A DNA stretch of 64,000 nucleotides from Hydrogenimonas sp. (GTDB taxonomy: Bacteria > Campylobacterota > Campylobacteria > Campylobacterales > Hydrogenimonadaceae). The position numbers were made by a program, and so were the translations under genes. Of this stretch, positions 31,482 through 42,242 are shown in pieces (position 1 is the stretch's first letter; each line of letters begins with the position of its first letter). The notes beneath the pieces are model-generated. The model did no database searches. It was not told the DNA's origin and worked only from the letters and a program-made list of their open reading frames with translations. Location of the stretch: contig WFYC01000037.1 of NCBI GenBank assembly GCA_015490295.1, forward strand, positions 1 through 64,000, given 5' to 3'.

Positions 31482-32006
31482 ATGAGAATAATAATCATAA
31501 CGGCTCTTTTGGCCAAACTGCTCTCGGCATCGCTGCCGGTGCCGCAATTTATAAGTGCGGATTTTACACAGGTTGTACAGAACAAGGATACCAAAAAACA
31601 GCTCTACTATAGCGGAAAGCTCTATATGAAGATGCCCGAAGATGCTAAGTGGGACTACTTCATCCCACTTAAAAAGACGATCTGCCTGTTGGACCACAAA
31701 GCTTGGGTCATAGAGCCGGAGCTTGAACAGGCCACACTCTTCAGACTGAAAAAGAGCATACCCCTTATGGCGATTTTGGAGAGTGCCGAAAAGATAGATA
31801 ACGTCACCTACAGAGCCGAGTTCGAAGGCGTCGACTACAAAATCAAGGTAGACTCAAAAAAGCGGATCAAATCGGTAAGTTATCTAGACGAGATGGGAAA
31901 CAGGGTCATTCTGCGTTTTCAAAATGTAAAAACGGAGCCTTTCGACTCTTCGAAACTCCGTTGTGAAATACCGGAAGATTTCGATATTATCGACGGACGA
32001 TACTGA
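31482..32006 (+). CDS. lolA: outer membrane lipoprotein carrier protein LolA
   Basis: Signal peptide; FISADFTQVVQNKDTKKQLYYSGKLYMKMPEDAKWDY. Confidence 0.85.
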   Translation: MRIIIITALLAKLLSASLPVPQFISADFTQVVQNKDTKKQLYYSGKLYMKMPEDAKWDYFIPLKKTICLLDHKAWVIEPELEQATLFRLKKSIPLMAILESAEKIDNVTYRAEFEGVDYKIKVDSKKRIKSVSYLDEMGNRVILRFQNVKTEPFDSSKLRCEIPEDFDIIDGRY

Positions 32007-32049
32007 CTCTTTTTTCCCTTCCTGACCGCTCTTCACATGAGAGACAGTC

Positions 32050-32421
32050 TCACTTTTTCTGCAGCTCTTTCAGCTTTTCCAGAGTACAGGTTTGAACCTT
32101 GACGTTGAGTATATAGACGAAATCGACCTCTATGCCGTATTTTTTGTCGGCAACCGCTATAACGCTCTTTTTAAAACTCTCTTTTCCCTGCGACGTTACA
32201 AGAGTCTCGGCCCAGAAACCTCCTACAACACTCTGGATTATATCCATTAGCTCCACTCTGCTCTGAGCGATGTCGCGCCCCTGAAGCACGAGCGAGAGTT
32301 CGATATTTACGGGCTCACCGCTCTTTTTGGATAGTATGGAGGTCTCGATATCGTCGAAACGGAGCCGATCAGCAAAGAGAAACGAAACAAGGAGAAGAAG
32401 TATTATGCAGCTCTTTTTCAT
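32050..32421 (-). CDS. small secreted protein with FliL-like C-terminal pattern
   Basis: Signal peptide MKKSCIILLLLVSFLFA; NIELSLVLQGRDIAQSRVELMDIIQSVV...LVTSQGKESFKKSVIAVADKKYGIEVDFVYILNVKVQ resembles FliL. Confidence 0.6.
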   Translation of the reverse strand: MKKSCIILLLLVSFLFADRLRFDDIETSILSKKSGEPVNIELSLVLQGRDIAQSRVELMDIIQSVVGGFWAETLVTSQGKESFKKSVIAVADKKYGIEVDFVYILNVKVQTCTLEKLKELQKK

Positions 32422-32477
32422 AGGGTCATTTTAACGTAAAGTGCGGAGCCGGGCAAGCCCGGCGAAACGGCGGGCAC

Positions 32478-35084
32478 TTAACCCACCATATAGTCGAGAG
32501 TCTCTTTATCCACTTCGTGGAAGTTGAGATATTTGTAGACATCCTCCTCTTTGCCTGCGATGGCTTTCGGAACGATGTCGAGGTACTCCTCTTTCGAAGG
32601 TATCTTTCCAAGTATAGCGCAGACTGCGGCGAGCTCTGCACTACCAAGGTAGACCTGTGCACCTTTTCCGAGACGGTTGTCGAAGTTTCTCGTAGATGTA
32701 GAGAATACTACGGCGTTGTCATGCACTCGAGCCTGGTTACCCATACAAAGAGAGCAACCGGGTATTTCGGTTCTCGCACCAGCAGCGCCGTAGACGGCAT
32801 AGTATCCCTCTTCGATCAGCTCCTTCTCATCCATCTTGGTCGGCGGAACTACCCAAAGACGTGTCGGAACCTGACCTTTTCCGCGAAGAACTTCGCCGAG
32901 GGCGCGGAAGACACCGATATTTGTCATACAAGATCCCACGAATACCTCGTCGATATTCTTGGGTCTCTTCTCGTCGGCAAGAACTTCGCTGAGAGTAGCC
33001 ACATCGTCCGGATCGTTCGGGCAAGCGACTATCGGCTCTGTTATCTCGTTCAGGTCAATCTCGATCACAGCCGCATATTCGGCATTCTCATCGGCCTCCA
33101 TGAGCTGAGGATCCTCGAGCCACTTCTTCATGTTGTCTATACGGCGCTGAATCGTGCGCTTGTCCTCGTATCCGTTTTCGATCATCGCTTCGAGCAGCTT
33201 GATGTTGGAGTTGATATATTCGATAACCGGCTCTTTGTCCAGCTTGACGGTACATGCGGCGGCACTGCGCTCGGCAGATGCGTCCGACAGCTCGAATGCC
33301 TGCTCGCACTTAAGGAACGGCAGTCCTTCGATCTCCAGCACACGTCCGGCGAATATATTCTTTTTACCCTTCTTCTCGACAGTTAGAAGTCCCTGCTTGA
33401 TAGCCGCATAAGGAATGGCGTTTACAAGGTCACGCAGCGTGATACCTGGCTGAAGCTCACCCTTGAATCTTACCAGTACCGATTCGGGCATGTTAAGAGG
33501 CATGGTACCGGTAACGGCCGCAAAAGCTACAAGGCCCGACCCCGCAGGGAAGCTGATGCCTATCGGGAAGCGGGTATGGCTGTCTCCGCCGGTTCCAACT
33601 GTATCGGGAAGTACCATTCGGTTGAGCCAGCTGTGGATGATTCCGTCTCCCGGTCTCAGGATGACACCGCCGCGGCTTGTCCAAAACGGAGGCAGAGTGT
33701 GCTGCAGTTTTACGTCGGACGGCTTGGGGTATGCCGCAGTGTGGCAGAAAGATTGCAAAACGAGGTCCGCTCCGAAACTGAGTGCGGCAAGCTCCTTGAT
33801 CTCATCACGAGTCATAGGACCTGTTGTATCCTGGCTACCTACCGTAGAGACTTCCGGCTCAACGTACATACCGGGGCGTACACCCTCCATACCGCACGCT
33901 TTTCCTACCATCTTCTGAGCAAGCGTATAGCCTACACCCTCTTTGCCTTCCGGCTGCTCGGGACGTGCAAAGATATTCTCTTCGCCCAGACCGAGTACTT
34001 CACGCGCTTTGCGTGTAAGGTTTCGGCCGATGATCAACGGAATACGTCCACCTGCACGGAACTCGTCGGGAAGAGTGTTCGGCTTGAGCTTGAATTCGCT
34101 GACAACCTCTCCGTTTTTGTAGATTTTGCCTTCATACGGCTTGATAGTGATTACATCTCCCGTCTCCAGGCTCTCAACAGGGGCTTCAATAGGAAGCGCT
34201 CCCGAGTCTTCGGCGGTATTGAAAAAGATCGGAGCAATGATTCCGCCTATCACTATTCCGCCGGTGCGCTTGTTCGGAACACCCGGAATATCCTCCCCAA
34301 GGTGCCACTGTACAGAGTTGATACCAGATTTTCGACTGGAACCGGTACCTACAACGTCGCCTACATAAGCTACAGGGTGGCCCTTCTCTTTGAGTTTTTT
34401 TATCGTTCCTATAGGATCTTCCATCTTTGCGCCGAGCATACTGTTGGCGTGCAGCGGAATATCGCTTCTGGTGAACGCCTCACTCGCTGGCGAGAGATCG
34501 TCGGTATTGGTTTCGCCCGGAACCTTGAAAACCGTGACAGTAATCTCTTCCGAAAGCTCGGGTCGGCTCGTGAACCACTCGGCCTCCGCCCAGCTCTGCA
34601 GAACCTCTTTTGCGAAGCTGTTGCCTTTGTCCGCAAGCTCTTTAACATCGTTGAAGCTGTCGTATACAAGAAGAGTGTGCTTGAGCTGTTCGGCAGCCTC
34701 CTGGGCGATCTGCTCATCTTTGTGCTCGAGCGCATCGATAAGTGGTTTTACGTTAAAACCGCCCAGCATCTTGCCCAGCATCCTGACGGCATGAATAGGC
34801 GATATGGCAGCCGATTTGGCATTTCCCTGAACTATGTCGTTCAAAAAGGCCGCCTTTACGTAGGCCGCATCATCCACTCCAGGCGGTACACGGTTTTCGA
34901 GAAGATCGAGAAGCTTCTCCTCTTCGACTATCGGGATCTCTTTCAAAAGCTCAATCACTTGAGCCGTCTGCTCAGCCGTAAGAGGAAGCGGCGGCACTCC
35001 GAGCGCTTCACGCTCTTTGACATGTTTTTCATAATCGGCCATAAAACCCATTATTTCTCCTTCATCGAAATTTGATTTAGGCAT
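32478..35084 (-). CDS. acnB: aconitate hydratase B
   Basis: Long AcnB-specific N-terminal HEAT-like domain; [32 protein letters not shown]. Confidence 0.95.
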   Translation of the reverse strand: MPKSNFDEGEIMGFMADYEKHVKEREALGVPPLPLTAEQTAQVIELLKEIPIVEEEKLLDLLENRVPPGVDDAAYVKAAFLNDIVQGNAKSAAISPIHAVRMLGKMLGGFNVKPLIDALEHKDEQIAQEAAEQLKHTLLVYDSFNDVKELADKGNSFAKEVLQSWAEAEWFTSRPELSEEITVTVFKVPGETNTDDLSPASEAFTRSDIPLHANSMLGAKMEDPIGTIKKLKEKGHPVAYVGDVVGTGSSRKSGINSVQWHLGEDIPGVPNKRTGGIVIGGIIAPIFFNTAEDSGALPIEAPVESLETGDVITIKPYEGKIYKNGEVVSEFKLKPNTLPDEFRAGGRIPLIIGRNLTRKAREVLGLGEENIFARPEQPEGKEGVGYTLAQKMVGKACGMEGVRPGMYVEPEVSTVGSQDTTGPMTRDEIKELAALSFGADLVLQSFCHTAAYPKPSDVKLQHTLPPFWTSRGGVILRPGDGIIHSWLNRMVLPDTVGTGGDSHTRFPIGISFPAGSGLVAFAAVTGTMPLNMPESVLVRFKGELQPGITLRDLVNAIPYAAIKQGLLTVEKKGKKNIFAGRVLEIEGLPFLKCEQAFELSDASAERSAAACTVKLDKEPVIEYINSNIKLLEAMIENGYEDKRTIQRRIDNMKKWLEDPQLMEADENAEYAAVIEIDLNEITEPIVACPNDPDDVATLSEVLADEKRPKNIDEVFVGSCMTNIGVFRALGEVLRGKGQVPTRLWVVPPTKMDEKELIEEGYYAVYGAAGARTEIPGCSLCMGNQARVHDNAVVFSTSTRNFDNRLGKGAQVYLGSAELAAVCAILGKIPSKEEYLDIVPKAIAGKEEDVYKYLNFHEVDKETLDYMVG

Positions 35085-35343
35085 ATTGTATCAAACTGAA
35101 AGTATATTTATGGAGCAGTGTAACTTTATGTAACATATTTTTTCTACAGTGTGTTAAATAGTAACTATTGCCCATACTATAAAAAGCAGATCCTTTAAGC
35201 GCTTCAACGCATAACTATAGAGTTCCCGTCACCCTCAAAAGTGAATCAAGGAAGCCGGAAGGGGCATCTAGAACCTGTTGCAGGGCAGGACGAAAGATTT
35301 CGCCGCCCGGTATTTTAACAACTCCTCTAAATTACTTAAAAAT

Positions 35344-38300
35344 CTACACACTATTTTTCTTGTATATCCATACAAAAAGAATAGGGATAAACACGAGCGT
35401 AAGTAGTGTTCCGACCATTAGTCCGCCTATTGCTACAGCACCGAGCGGCGCAAGACGCTCCAAACCTATCGCCCAACCGAGGGCTACAGGAAGCATCCCT
35501 GCAGTTGTGGCAAAAGCTGTCATTAAAACAGGTCTGGTTCTAATCTTGATGCTCTCAAGCATCGCCTCTTTTGCGCTGAGCCCTCTTTTCATTCCCAACA
35601 GTGCAAATTCGATTAACAAAATTGCATTGTTGACTATAATACCGCTAAGAAGAATAAATCCCATCATGGCAGGCATAGATGTGTGGTAGTCCATCAGCAG
35701 GAGTATCCAGCTCGCTCCAACCAGGGTAAGCGGAATCGAGAATACAATAAGAAGCGGCGCTCTAAGAGAGTTGAACATAGGAACAAGAACAAAGAAGATG
35801 AGCCCTACTCCAAATGCAACTGCTTTTACCATACGTTTTGCAGAGTCTTGAAACTGCGCAATATCACCGGTCTGCGTCAACTCGACACCGTCAGGTAGCT
35901 CTACTCCCGCATATGCTTTATCAAAATTTTGCATTATATGAGAGATCGAAGCTTTTTCTCTGAAACCATAAACATCAACCGTATATTTCAGCCCCTCTCT
36001 TGTAATCTGGCTGGGCTCTTTGACTTTTACCAAACTGCTAAAAGCTGAGAGTGGTATTTTACCTTTTGGCGTATCTATGAGAATAGTATCTAATGTCATT
36101 AGAGCTTTTTCTCTATCTGCTCCTCTGACTCTAATGAGAGTATCTACAGCATTGTTTACAGCCAAAGATGCGGCAGGTGATCCTTTGAGATAAAAAGCAA
36201 CCTGTTTAGCAATATCATCTGCGCTAATTCCATAGAATGCACTCTTTTGCTCATCTATCTTAAGCTGATAAACATCTTTTGACAGATCCCATGTTTTGGC
36301 GACATTTACAAGCCCCCCTGTATTTTGCAAAACTTCAAAAACCGTATCTGATGCTCTCTGGAGCTTTTCAAAGCTGTCACTGCTGAGCATTACATCCACA
36401 TTTCCGCGGATACTCGATAAAGCCGTCGCACCGTAGTCAAATACGCTGAAATATTTTATATTCGGAACCTGCTGGATCTTTTCCCTTATTTTATGCTCAA
36501 TATCCCAAATACTCTCTTCTCTTTCAAACCTGTTTATATATGTGGCGGTTATCGAGATAGTGTCTATGCCTCCGCCACCGCCTATGCTGAGAACTCCAGC
36601 CTCGCTTCCGACAGCTGACGATACTCTCTTTACAGCTCCACTCTCATAAACAGCTTGATTGACCTTTTGGAGTACTTCAGCACTCTTTTCTATTGGAAGA
36701 TTTGGATCCGTAGTAATGTTGATTTTAACAACCCCGGTGTCCATAGGCGGCATAAGCTCCTGCCCGACTGTAGGCATTACAATACGCGCGCTTATAGCAA
36801 ACAGGATCAGCAAACCGGCAAAATATAAAAATGCGATCCCTTTTCTCTCCATTGCTGATTTTGCAAGCTGTGCAAAGAAGTTTCTGGCACCATTGTTAAA
36901 ATAGTCTGAGATTTTTGCAAAAATCTCTTCTGCTTTTAAAACCCAGGAGCTTTGAATCGCTAAAAACTTCATACTCAAAAGCGGAACAGTGGTAATGGAG
37001 ATGATGTAAGATGCCGCAAGGGCTATTAAAAGCGTAGAGACCAGTGGTCTAAATACTGTCTGCGGATAATCCCCTACAAACATAATGGGAAAGAGTGCAA
37101 CCATTGTTGTTATTGTTCCCGAAAGGTCGGCAAACATAATCTCTTTTGTTCCATCCAAAACAGCCCTGCCGATCGGTTTGCCAAGCTCTTTGTAGTGGCG
37201 TTCGATATTTTCCATTACAACAACAGCATCATCAAGCAGAAGCCCCAATGCCAAAATGATGGCAGTTAAAGTTACGACACTAAACTCTATACCAAAAAGA
37301 TACATCATCGCCACAGTTGACGCATATACGAGCGGAATGGTAAAGAGTACCACCAAAACCTGTCTAAATGATGCGAGAAAGAAGAAAGCAACGATTGTTG
37401 ACATTATGATCGCATCTCGGAGAGATTCAAACATATTGGCAATGCTCTGTTCTATTGTATCTTTCTGCGAATCTGTCACTTCAAAAACAAGCCCGGGATA
37501 GTCTGCTTTTATCTCTTTAAGTTTTGCTTCTACATTCTCTATTGTTTTGATCACATCTGCATCTATTGAACGCTGAACAGAGAGTGCTATAGCAGATTTT
37601 CCGTTACCGTAATACAAAGCACTGTTGTCATAATGCCCATAAGAGATGTCAGCTACATCTTCCAAACGCACCATATCTGTAACAGGCAGCTCTTTTATCT
37701 GCTCCAAACGATCTCTTTTACCGTTTGATTTTAGCAGGAACCTTCCTCGATCGATATCCATAAACCCTATGGCGTAATCTCTGTCATTTTTGGAGAGCAT
37801 CCCTAAAACCTGACCCATATTTAGACCGAGTTTGTCAACGGCCTCTTTATCGACCTCTACCAATATCTCTTTTTTGAATCCTCCGAAAATATCTACATTG
37901 GAGACACCGTCTATCTTTAAAAGATCATTTTTTATCTCATTCTCGCAAATCTCTCTAACATCGAGCAAAGATGCAACTTTGGAAGAGACCCCAATGGTAA
38001 TGACTGGAGGCGTAGCGGCAGTAATTTTATGGATCTGCGGCTCTTTAATGTCTGGCGGTAAAGATGAACGAATTTTACTGATGGCATTTGCCACATCTGT
38101 TGCCGCACTCTCAATATCTTTTTCATAGTGAAACTCTGCTCTTATAACACTCACCTCATCTATGGTAGATGAGTAGACTCTACGGATCTTATCTAAAGCA
38201 TAAAGCTCTTTCTCTATTGGAACCGCAACATTGGAGGCAATATCTTTTGCACTGGCCCCCGGCCAAATGATAACAGTTGCAATTTCCGGCCGGTTTGAGT

Positions 38301-38421
38301 CTGGAAAGAGTTTTCTGTCTATAGAGTTATAGCCGTAAAGACCCAGAAAGAGAAAGAGCCCCAAAAAAGAGATGATGTAGTATGGTCTTTTTAGAAACTT
38401 ATCTATTAAACCGTTACTCAT
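35344..38421 (-). CDS. RND-family efflux transporter inner-membrane subunit
   Basis: about 1025 aa, AcrB/MexB-type motifs: RPEIATVIIWPGASAKDIASNVAVPIEKEL, ALGLLLDDAVVVMENIERH. Confidence 0.93.
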   Translation of the reverse strand: MSNGLIDKFLKRPYYIISFLGLFLFLGLYGYNSIDRKLFPDSNRPEIATVIIWPGASAKDIASNVAVPIEKELYALDKIRRVYSSTIDEVSVIRAEFHYEKDIESAATDVANAISKIRSSLPPDIKEPQIHKITAATPPVITIGVSSKVASLLDVREICENEIKNDLLKIDGVSNVDIFGGFKKEILVEVDKEAVDKLGLNMGQVLGMLSKNDRDYAIGFMDIDRGRFLLKSNGKRDRLEQIKELPVTDMVRLEDVADISYGHYDNSALYYGNGKSAIALSVQRSIDADVIKTIENVEAKLKEIKADYPGLVFEVTDSQKDTIEQSIANMFESLRDAIIMSTIVAFFFLASFRQVLVVLFTIPLVYASTVAMMYLFGIEFSVVTLTAIILALGLLLDDAVVVMENIERHYKELGKPIGRAVLDGTKEIMFADLSGTITTMVALFPIMFVGDYPQTVFRPLVSTLLIALAASYIISITTVPLLSMKFLAIQSSWVLKAEEIFAKISDYFNNGARNFFAQLAKSAMERKGIAFLYFAGLLILFAISARIVMPTVGQELMPPMDTGVVKINITTDPNLPIEKSAEVLQKVNQAVYESGAVKRVSSAVGSEAGVLSIGGGGGIDTISITATYINRFEREESIWDIEHKIREKIQQVPNIKYFSVFDYGATALSSIRGNVDVMLSSDSFEKLQRASDTVFEVLQNTGGLVNVAKTWDLSKDVYQLKIDEQKSAFYGISADDIAKQVAFYLKGSPAASLAVNNAVDTLIRVRGADREKALMTLDTILIDTPKGKIPLSAFSSLVKVKEPSQITREGLKYTVDVYGFREKASISHIMQNFDKAYAGVELPDGVELTQTGDIAQFQDSAKRMVKAVAFGVGLIFFVLVPMFNSLRAPLLIVFSIPLTLVGASWILLLMDYHTSMPAMMGFILLSGIIVNNAILLIEFALLGMKRGLSAKEAMLESIKIRTRPVLMTAFATTAGMLPVALGWAIGLERLAPLGAVAIGGLMVGTLLTLVFIPILFVWIYKKNSV

Positions 38422-39568
38422 TGCCAACTGCCTCAACACTCTTTAAAACAAATAGTCGTGAGAGCTTATCGTTACTTCCCACCGCTACCGGTTGCCTGAT
38501 TTCACTATCGATTACGGCAAAACTCTCATCGGTTGCCAAAACTTTCACCTTTTTAGGAACAAACTCTCCTTGATTGTAGACAAAAATATAACGCTCTCTC
38601 TCTTTGCCGCCCTGTTTTTCAAGAAGTGCCGTAACCGGAACTGCAGTGCCCACGCCACTTCTTGTCACCACTTCAACCGATACATTGCTGTTTTCCGGCA
38701 GTGCCAATTTACCGCTCAAATCGACCCGTGCTACACCAAGGGCTTTTTCACTCTCCGGTAAAACTTCGCTGATCCTGGCTTCCAATCCGTTTACATAGAC
38801 CTTCATACCTTTTTTTATACCCTCTTCAAGAAGCGGAAACTGAAACTCTACCCTCTTTTTATCCCCCAAAAGCTTCACAATAGGTTTGCCCGGCATTGCC
38901 AAATCGCCTACTCTTAAAAAGATTTTTCCTACAGTTGCTTCAGTTAAAGCTTTTATAGAGACATAGCGCAACTGGTTTATTTTTGAATCAAGCTCTGCTT
39001 TTAGAGCCTTCAACTCTTCATACTTTGCTTCAATGCTATTTTTTGTAGTAATATATTTCGACTCTTTCAACTCCATAGCGACTTTAGATAGATCCAACTT
39101 CTCTTTTGCCAAAGCATCAGCCTTGTAAAGCTTCAAATTTCTCTCATAAACAGATTTTGCCTGCAAATAATCACTCTCAAGAGCTTTTAGGGAGAACTTT
39201 AAAGACTCTATTGCGCTATTTAACGCTTTTATGGAAGCCTTTTGCGCCTTTACAGCCGATTTTAACTCTCTATCATCTATTGAGACCAACAGATCGCCCT
39301 TTTTTACGCGATCACCCTCTTCTACATATATCTTTTGAATGAAACCGCTTATTTTGGAGGCTATTACGGGATGATCTAGCGAGTAGTAACGCCCTATAAA
39401 ACTTCTCTTTTCTTCAATTCTTTTGACTTCGGGCATCGCCGTCTCAACCGCAACAGACTTTGCCACCGGTGTCGGAAGATTTGCCAACTGCTCTTTTTTC
39501 TTCTTTAAAACCACGATACCGCCTGCAACCAGCAAAACAACAATTATAAAAGCGATCACTTTTTTCAT
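38414..39568 (-). CDS. RND efflux periplasmic adaptor subunit
   Basis: HlyD_D23/MFP: SKISGFIQKIYVEEGDRVKKGDLLVSIDDRELKSAV. Confidence 0.9.
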   Translation of the reverse strand: MKKVIAFIIVVLLVAGGIVVLKKKKEQLANLPTPVAKSVAVETAMPEVKRIEEKRSFIGRYYSLDHPVIASKISGFIQKIYVEEGDRVKKGDLLVSIDDRELKSAVKAQKASIKALNSAIESLKFSLKALESDYLQAKSVYERNLKLYKADALAKEKLDLSKVAMELKESKYITTKNSIEAKYEELKALKAELDSKINQLRYVSIKALTEATVGKIFLRVGDLAMPGKPIVKLLGDKKRVEFQFPLLEEGIKKGMKVYVNGLEARISEVLPESEKALGVARVDLSGKLALPENSNVSVEVVTRSGVGTAVPVTALLEKQGGKERERYIFVYNQGEFVPKKVKVLATDESFAVIDSEIRQPVAVGSNDKLSRLFVLKSVEAVGNE

Positions 39569-39670
39569 TTTATTTATCTCCTCTTAAATCTGTAACCTGA
39601 TTTTATGGCTGCAAGTATGCAGGCCATAAACTCGCAAAATATTACGAAAGCAAAACAGTTTACTTTCGCT

Positions 39671-40924
39671 TCAGATATTTTGCCCTACCAATAAATTAAG
39701 ATATGCTCTTCGCATTGTAAGATCATATGTTGCACCGATCAGATCACTATCAGCTTTTCTTTTTTTTGAAATTGCCAAAAGAAGATCATACACATCGGAT
39801 ACACCGTTTTGATACTTGATCTTTTCACTCTCTTCAATTTTAGTTAAAAACTCGAGCTGTTTTTTCAAAGCCTCTATCTTTGCAGTTGCTGTAACAATAT
39901 GCTCTTTTGCGTCAACAATGTCACTTTTAAGTTTAAGATAACTGTTTTTAAGCTTATGTCCAGAAATTATATACGCTATTTTTGCCTTTTGAAACTGCGC
40001 ATCTCTATTGCCAAAATCATAGAGCGGAATGTTAATGCTGACTCCCGCCTGCCACAACTCCTCCTGCTCTCCTGAAGCAAAGTTGTCTCCATAATATGCA
40101 TTAAAAGCAACCTTTGGATAGTAAAGAGCTTTAGCTTTTGAAATTCCTTTTTTACTTTTCTCTGTATCCAAAAGAGCTTTTTTATAGATTAGAGAGTTTT
40201 TAGGTTCAATATTGGGATTAACTTTCTCTTCATCATAAACATCTTCAACACTATCGATCTTTTCAATTCCTATGAGAGATGCAAGTTTCGCTTTAAGTAT
40301 ATTTATGGAGTTATCGATATTTAATGAGTTATATTTTGCAATTTCCAGTTCAGATGCGACTTTTAAAAGATCCAATTTAGCCTTTTTACCCAACTCATAC
40401 TCTTTTTCAACTTTTGATTGAAGAGTCTCTAAAGCTTCTTGGTAGGAGAGTGCCGATACTCTCTCTTTTTTTAGCGTCAAAATTTTAAAGTATATAGATT
40501 TAATGTTGTAGATCAACTGCTCTTTACTTAAAGCAAAGTCGGTTTTTGAAATCTTTTTAGAGAGCTCTGCTATCTCGATGGACCTAAGATCGGAAAATCC
40601 GTTAAATAGCATAACATCATACTTTAAGCCCAAAGTGCCGATATCTTTGCTTGTTACCAAATCGGGCGTAATGGGTGGGACTATAGGAGCGAGTGTTCTT
40701 GGTATGTTGTAAGTTGTGTAACTGCCGACCACATTAATAGAACCGAAGTTTTTAGCCTTTTTAACTCTCTTCTCTTCAATCGCCTGGTTGATTTTCTCTT
40801 TTTCCAGAAGAATCGAAGGAGCCTTTTTAAGGGCAGTATCTATTGCTTCGTTTAGTGTTATAGCCCAGCTGCTTTGAAAAACAAAAAGAAGAGCTGCAGC
40901 AAACAGCTTTCTGCATCTATCCAT
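39671..40924 (-). CDS. TolC-family outer membrane efflux protein
   Basis: Signal peptide, ITLNEAIDTALKKAPSILLEKEKINQA. Confidence 0.9.
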   Translation of the reverse strand: MDRCRKLFAAALLFVFQSSWAITLNEAIDTALKKAPSILLEKEKINQAIEEKRVKKAKNFGSINVVGSYTTYNIPRTLAPIVPPITPDLVTSKDIGTLGLKYDVMLFNGFSDLRSIEIAELSKKISKTDFALSKEQLIYNIKSIYFKILTLKKERVSALSYQEALETLQSKVEKEYELGKKAKLDLLKVASELEIAKYNSLNIDNSINILKAKLASLIGIEKIDSVEDVYDEEKVNPNIEPKNSLIYKKALLDTEKSKKGISKAKALYYPKVAFNAYYGDNFASGEQEELWQAGVSINIPLYDFGNRDAQFQKAKIAYIISGHKLKNSYLKLKSDIVDAKEHIVTATAKIEALKKQLEFLTKIEESEKIKYQNGVSDVYDLLLAISKKRKADSDLIGATYDLTMRRAYLNLLVGQNI

Positions 40925-41120
40925 AAAAATACCCCTTTAAAATTAGGCAACCCGGGTTATTACTTGCCGAAAACCCGAATACTAATATATATGCCGCCGA
41001 TTTATACCTCTATTTCCGGTTTTAACATCCACTGCCTACTCTGCCATATTAAAAGAGCAGCAGATGCAAATCCGGTTTAAAAAAAGTCTCCGCATGCAGT
41101 TTTAAATATCGGCTTCCCTT

Positions 41121-41140
41121 TACTTACCGTTTAGTAAGTA
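41121..41140. promoter_or_regulatory. TetR-type operator-like inverted repeat upstream of RND operon
   Basis: Perfect TACTTAC-cgttta-GTAAGTA, about 200 bp upstream of the tolC-hlyD-rnd operon. Confidence 0.5.
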
Positions 41141-41535
41141 TACCGAATTAAACTTGAATAATATTGATATATTATTTATGCATAACAGTCATAAAATAAT
41201 TTAAGATTCAGGCAAGACAGTGTTTGAATTTACACTGGTAGAGCGAAGATTCAACTGATTAACCCGCAAAAGATCTCGGGATTACGCTTCACAAAGTCCC
41301 GTCAGAAACGGCAAAAATGGCTCAATTTCAATTAATATACCAATGGATTGATACTGCAGTGCTTTCCAAAAAGGGAGTATTCGATACAATATTCAAAGAG
41401 GCAAATTGGAGGTTTGGAACAGACTCAACAACAGATCCAGCAAAGCGTCGGGTCACAGAACGCCGACAGAAGTTATCTTTGCTGCAATATTACAGAGTTG
41501 TTCTGCGGTCGATCCTGCCATTGCCGCTGCAACCT

Positions 41536-42228
41536 TTACTCCATCACCCTATCGAACTCGATACTCTTTACCTCGATCTCTATATCCAGACCGACACTCT
41601 CGTTTTCGCTGCGCTTTTTGAAAACGAAGTGGCTCCTTTTGGGAATGAGAGAACGATCCGAAGCGATGATCGCAGCTTTGGCCTCTTCAGAAGATAGTCT
41701 GTAGTCGACCTCGTACCAGACGTTTGAAAAGGGAAGTCTCACGTTACCAAACTCCATAGGTTCAGCTATAGGCTTCACATAGAACTCTATCTTCAGAAAG
41801 CCGGTCAATCTTCTCTCTTTCGGCTTGCCGATACCGTAGTAAAACATGTTCCAGATCCTCAATTCGGAGATCAGACTCCACTCGCCGGCGGCGTAATCGA
41901 GTGCGGAAGCTCTGCTCAAAAGCGACCGCTCTCCGCTTTCGAACGGCTTAGCCTCCAGGTCGGTAAAGAGGGAGGGGTCTATCTTGAGGTACTCTCTTTT
42001 GTCAGTTACGATCTTCAATCCGACATACTCTCCAACTCTCCTGCCGTCGGCCTCTTCCAATATCCCAAAACGCTTTGAACCGTAAAATCCGGGAAAGAGA
42101 CGAGCAGCCGTACTATCCGGAATACTCCTGAAATAGTTGTGATACTCCACGCTTCTTTCACCATCTTTCAATGTATATACGATATTGTAAACATATTTCC
42201 GGGCTATGTCTACTATTATATTCTTCAC
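41536..42228 (-). CDS. hypothetical protein (GTG start)
   Basis: 230 aa ORF, only long frame in the region. Confidence 0.6.
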   Translation of the reverse strand: MKNIIVDIARKYVYNIVYTLKDGERSVEYHNYFRSIPDSTAARLFPGFYGSKRFGILEEADGRRVGEYVGLKIVTDKREYLKIDPSLFTDLEAKPFESGERSLLSRASALDYAAGEWSLISELRIWNMFYYGIGKPKERRLTGFLKIEFYVKPIAEPMEFGNVRLPFSNVWYEVDYRLSSEEAKAAIIASDRSLIPKRSHFVFKKRSENESVGLDIEIEVKSIEFDRVME

Positions 42229-42242
42229 TACCCCTCTTATAT

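Noticed and set aside
27499-32006. lolC-secA-lolA clustering as a novel envelope module
   Set aside because: From memory this neighbourhood is conserved in Helicobacter and relatives; not new
32447-32463. GCCGGGCAAGCCCGGC palindrome after acnB as a regulatory site
   Set aside because: Best explained as the acnB transcription terminator hairpin
33576-35075. 499 aa plus-strand ORF opposite acnB
   Set aside because: Antisense of well-supported acnB; composition (Arg/Tyr/Leu rich, no motifs) is that of a shadow ORF
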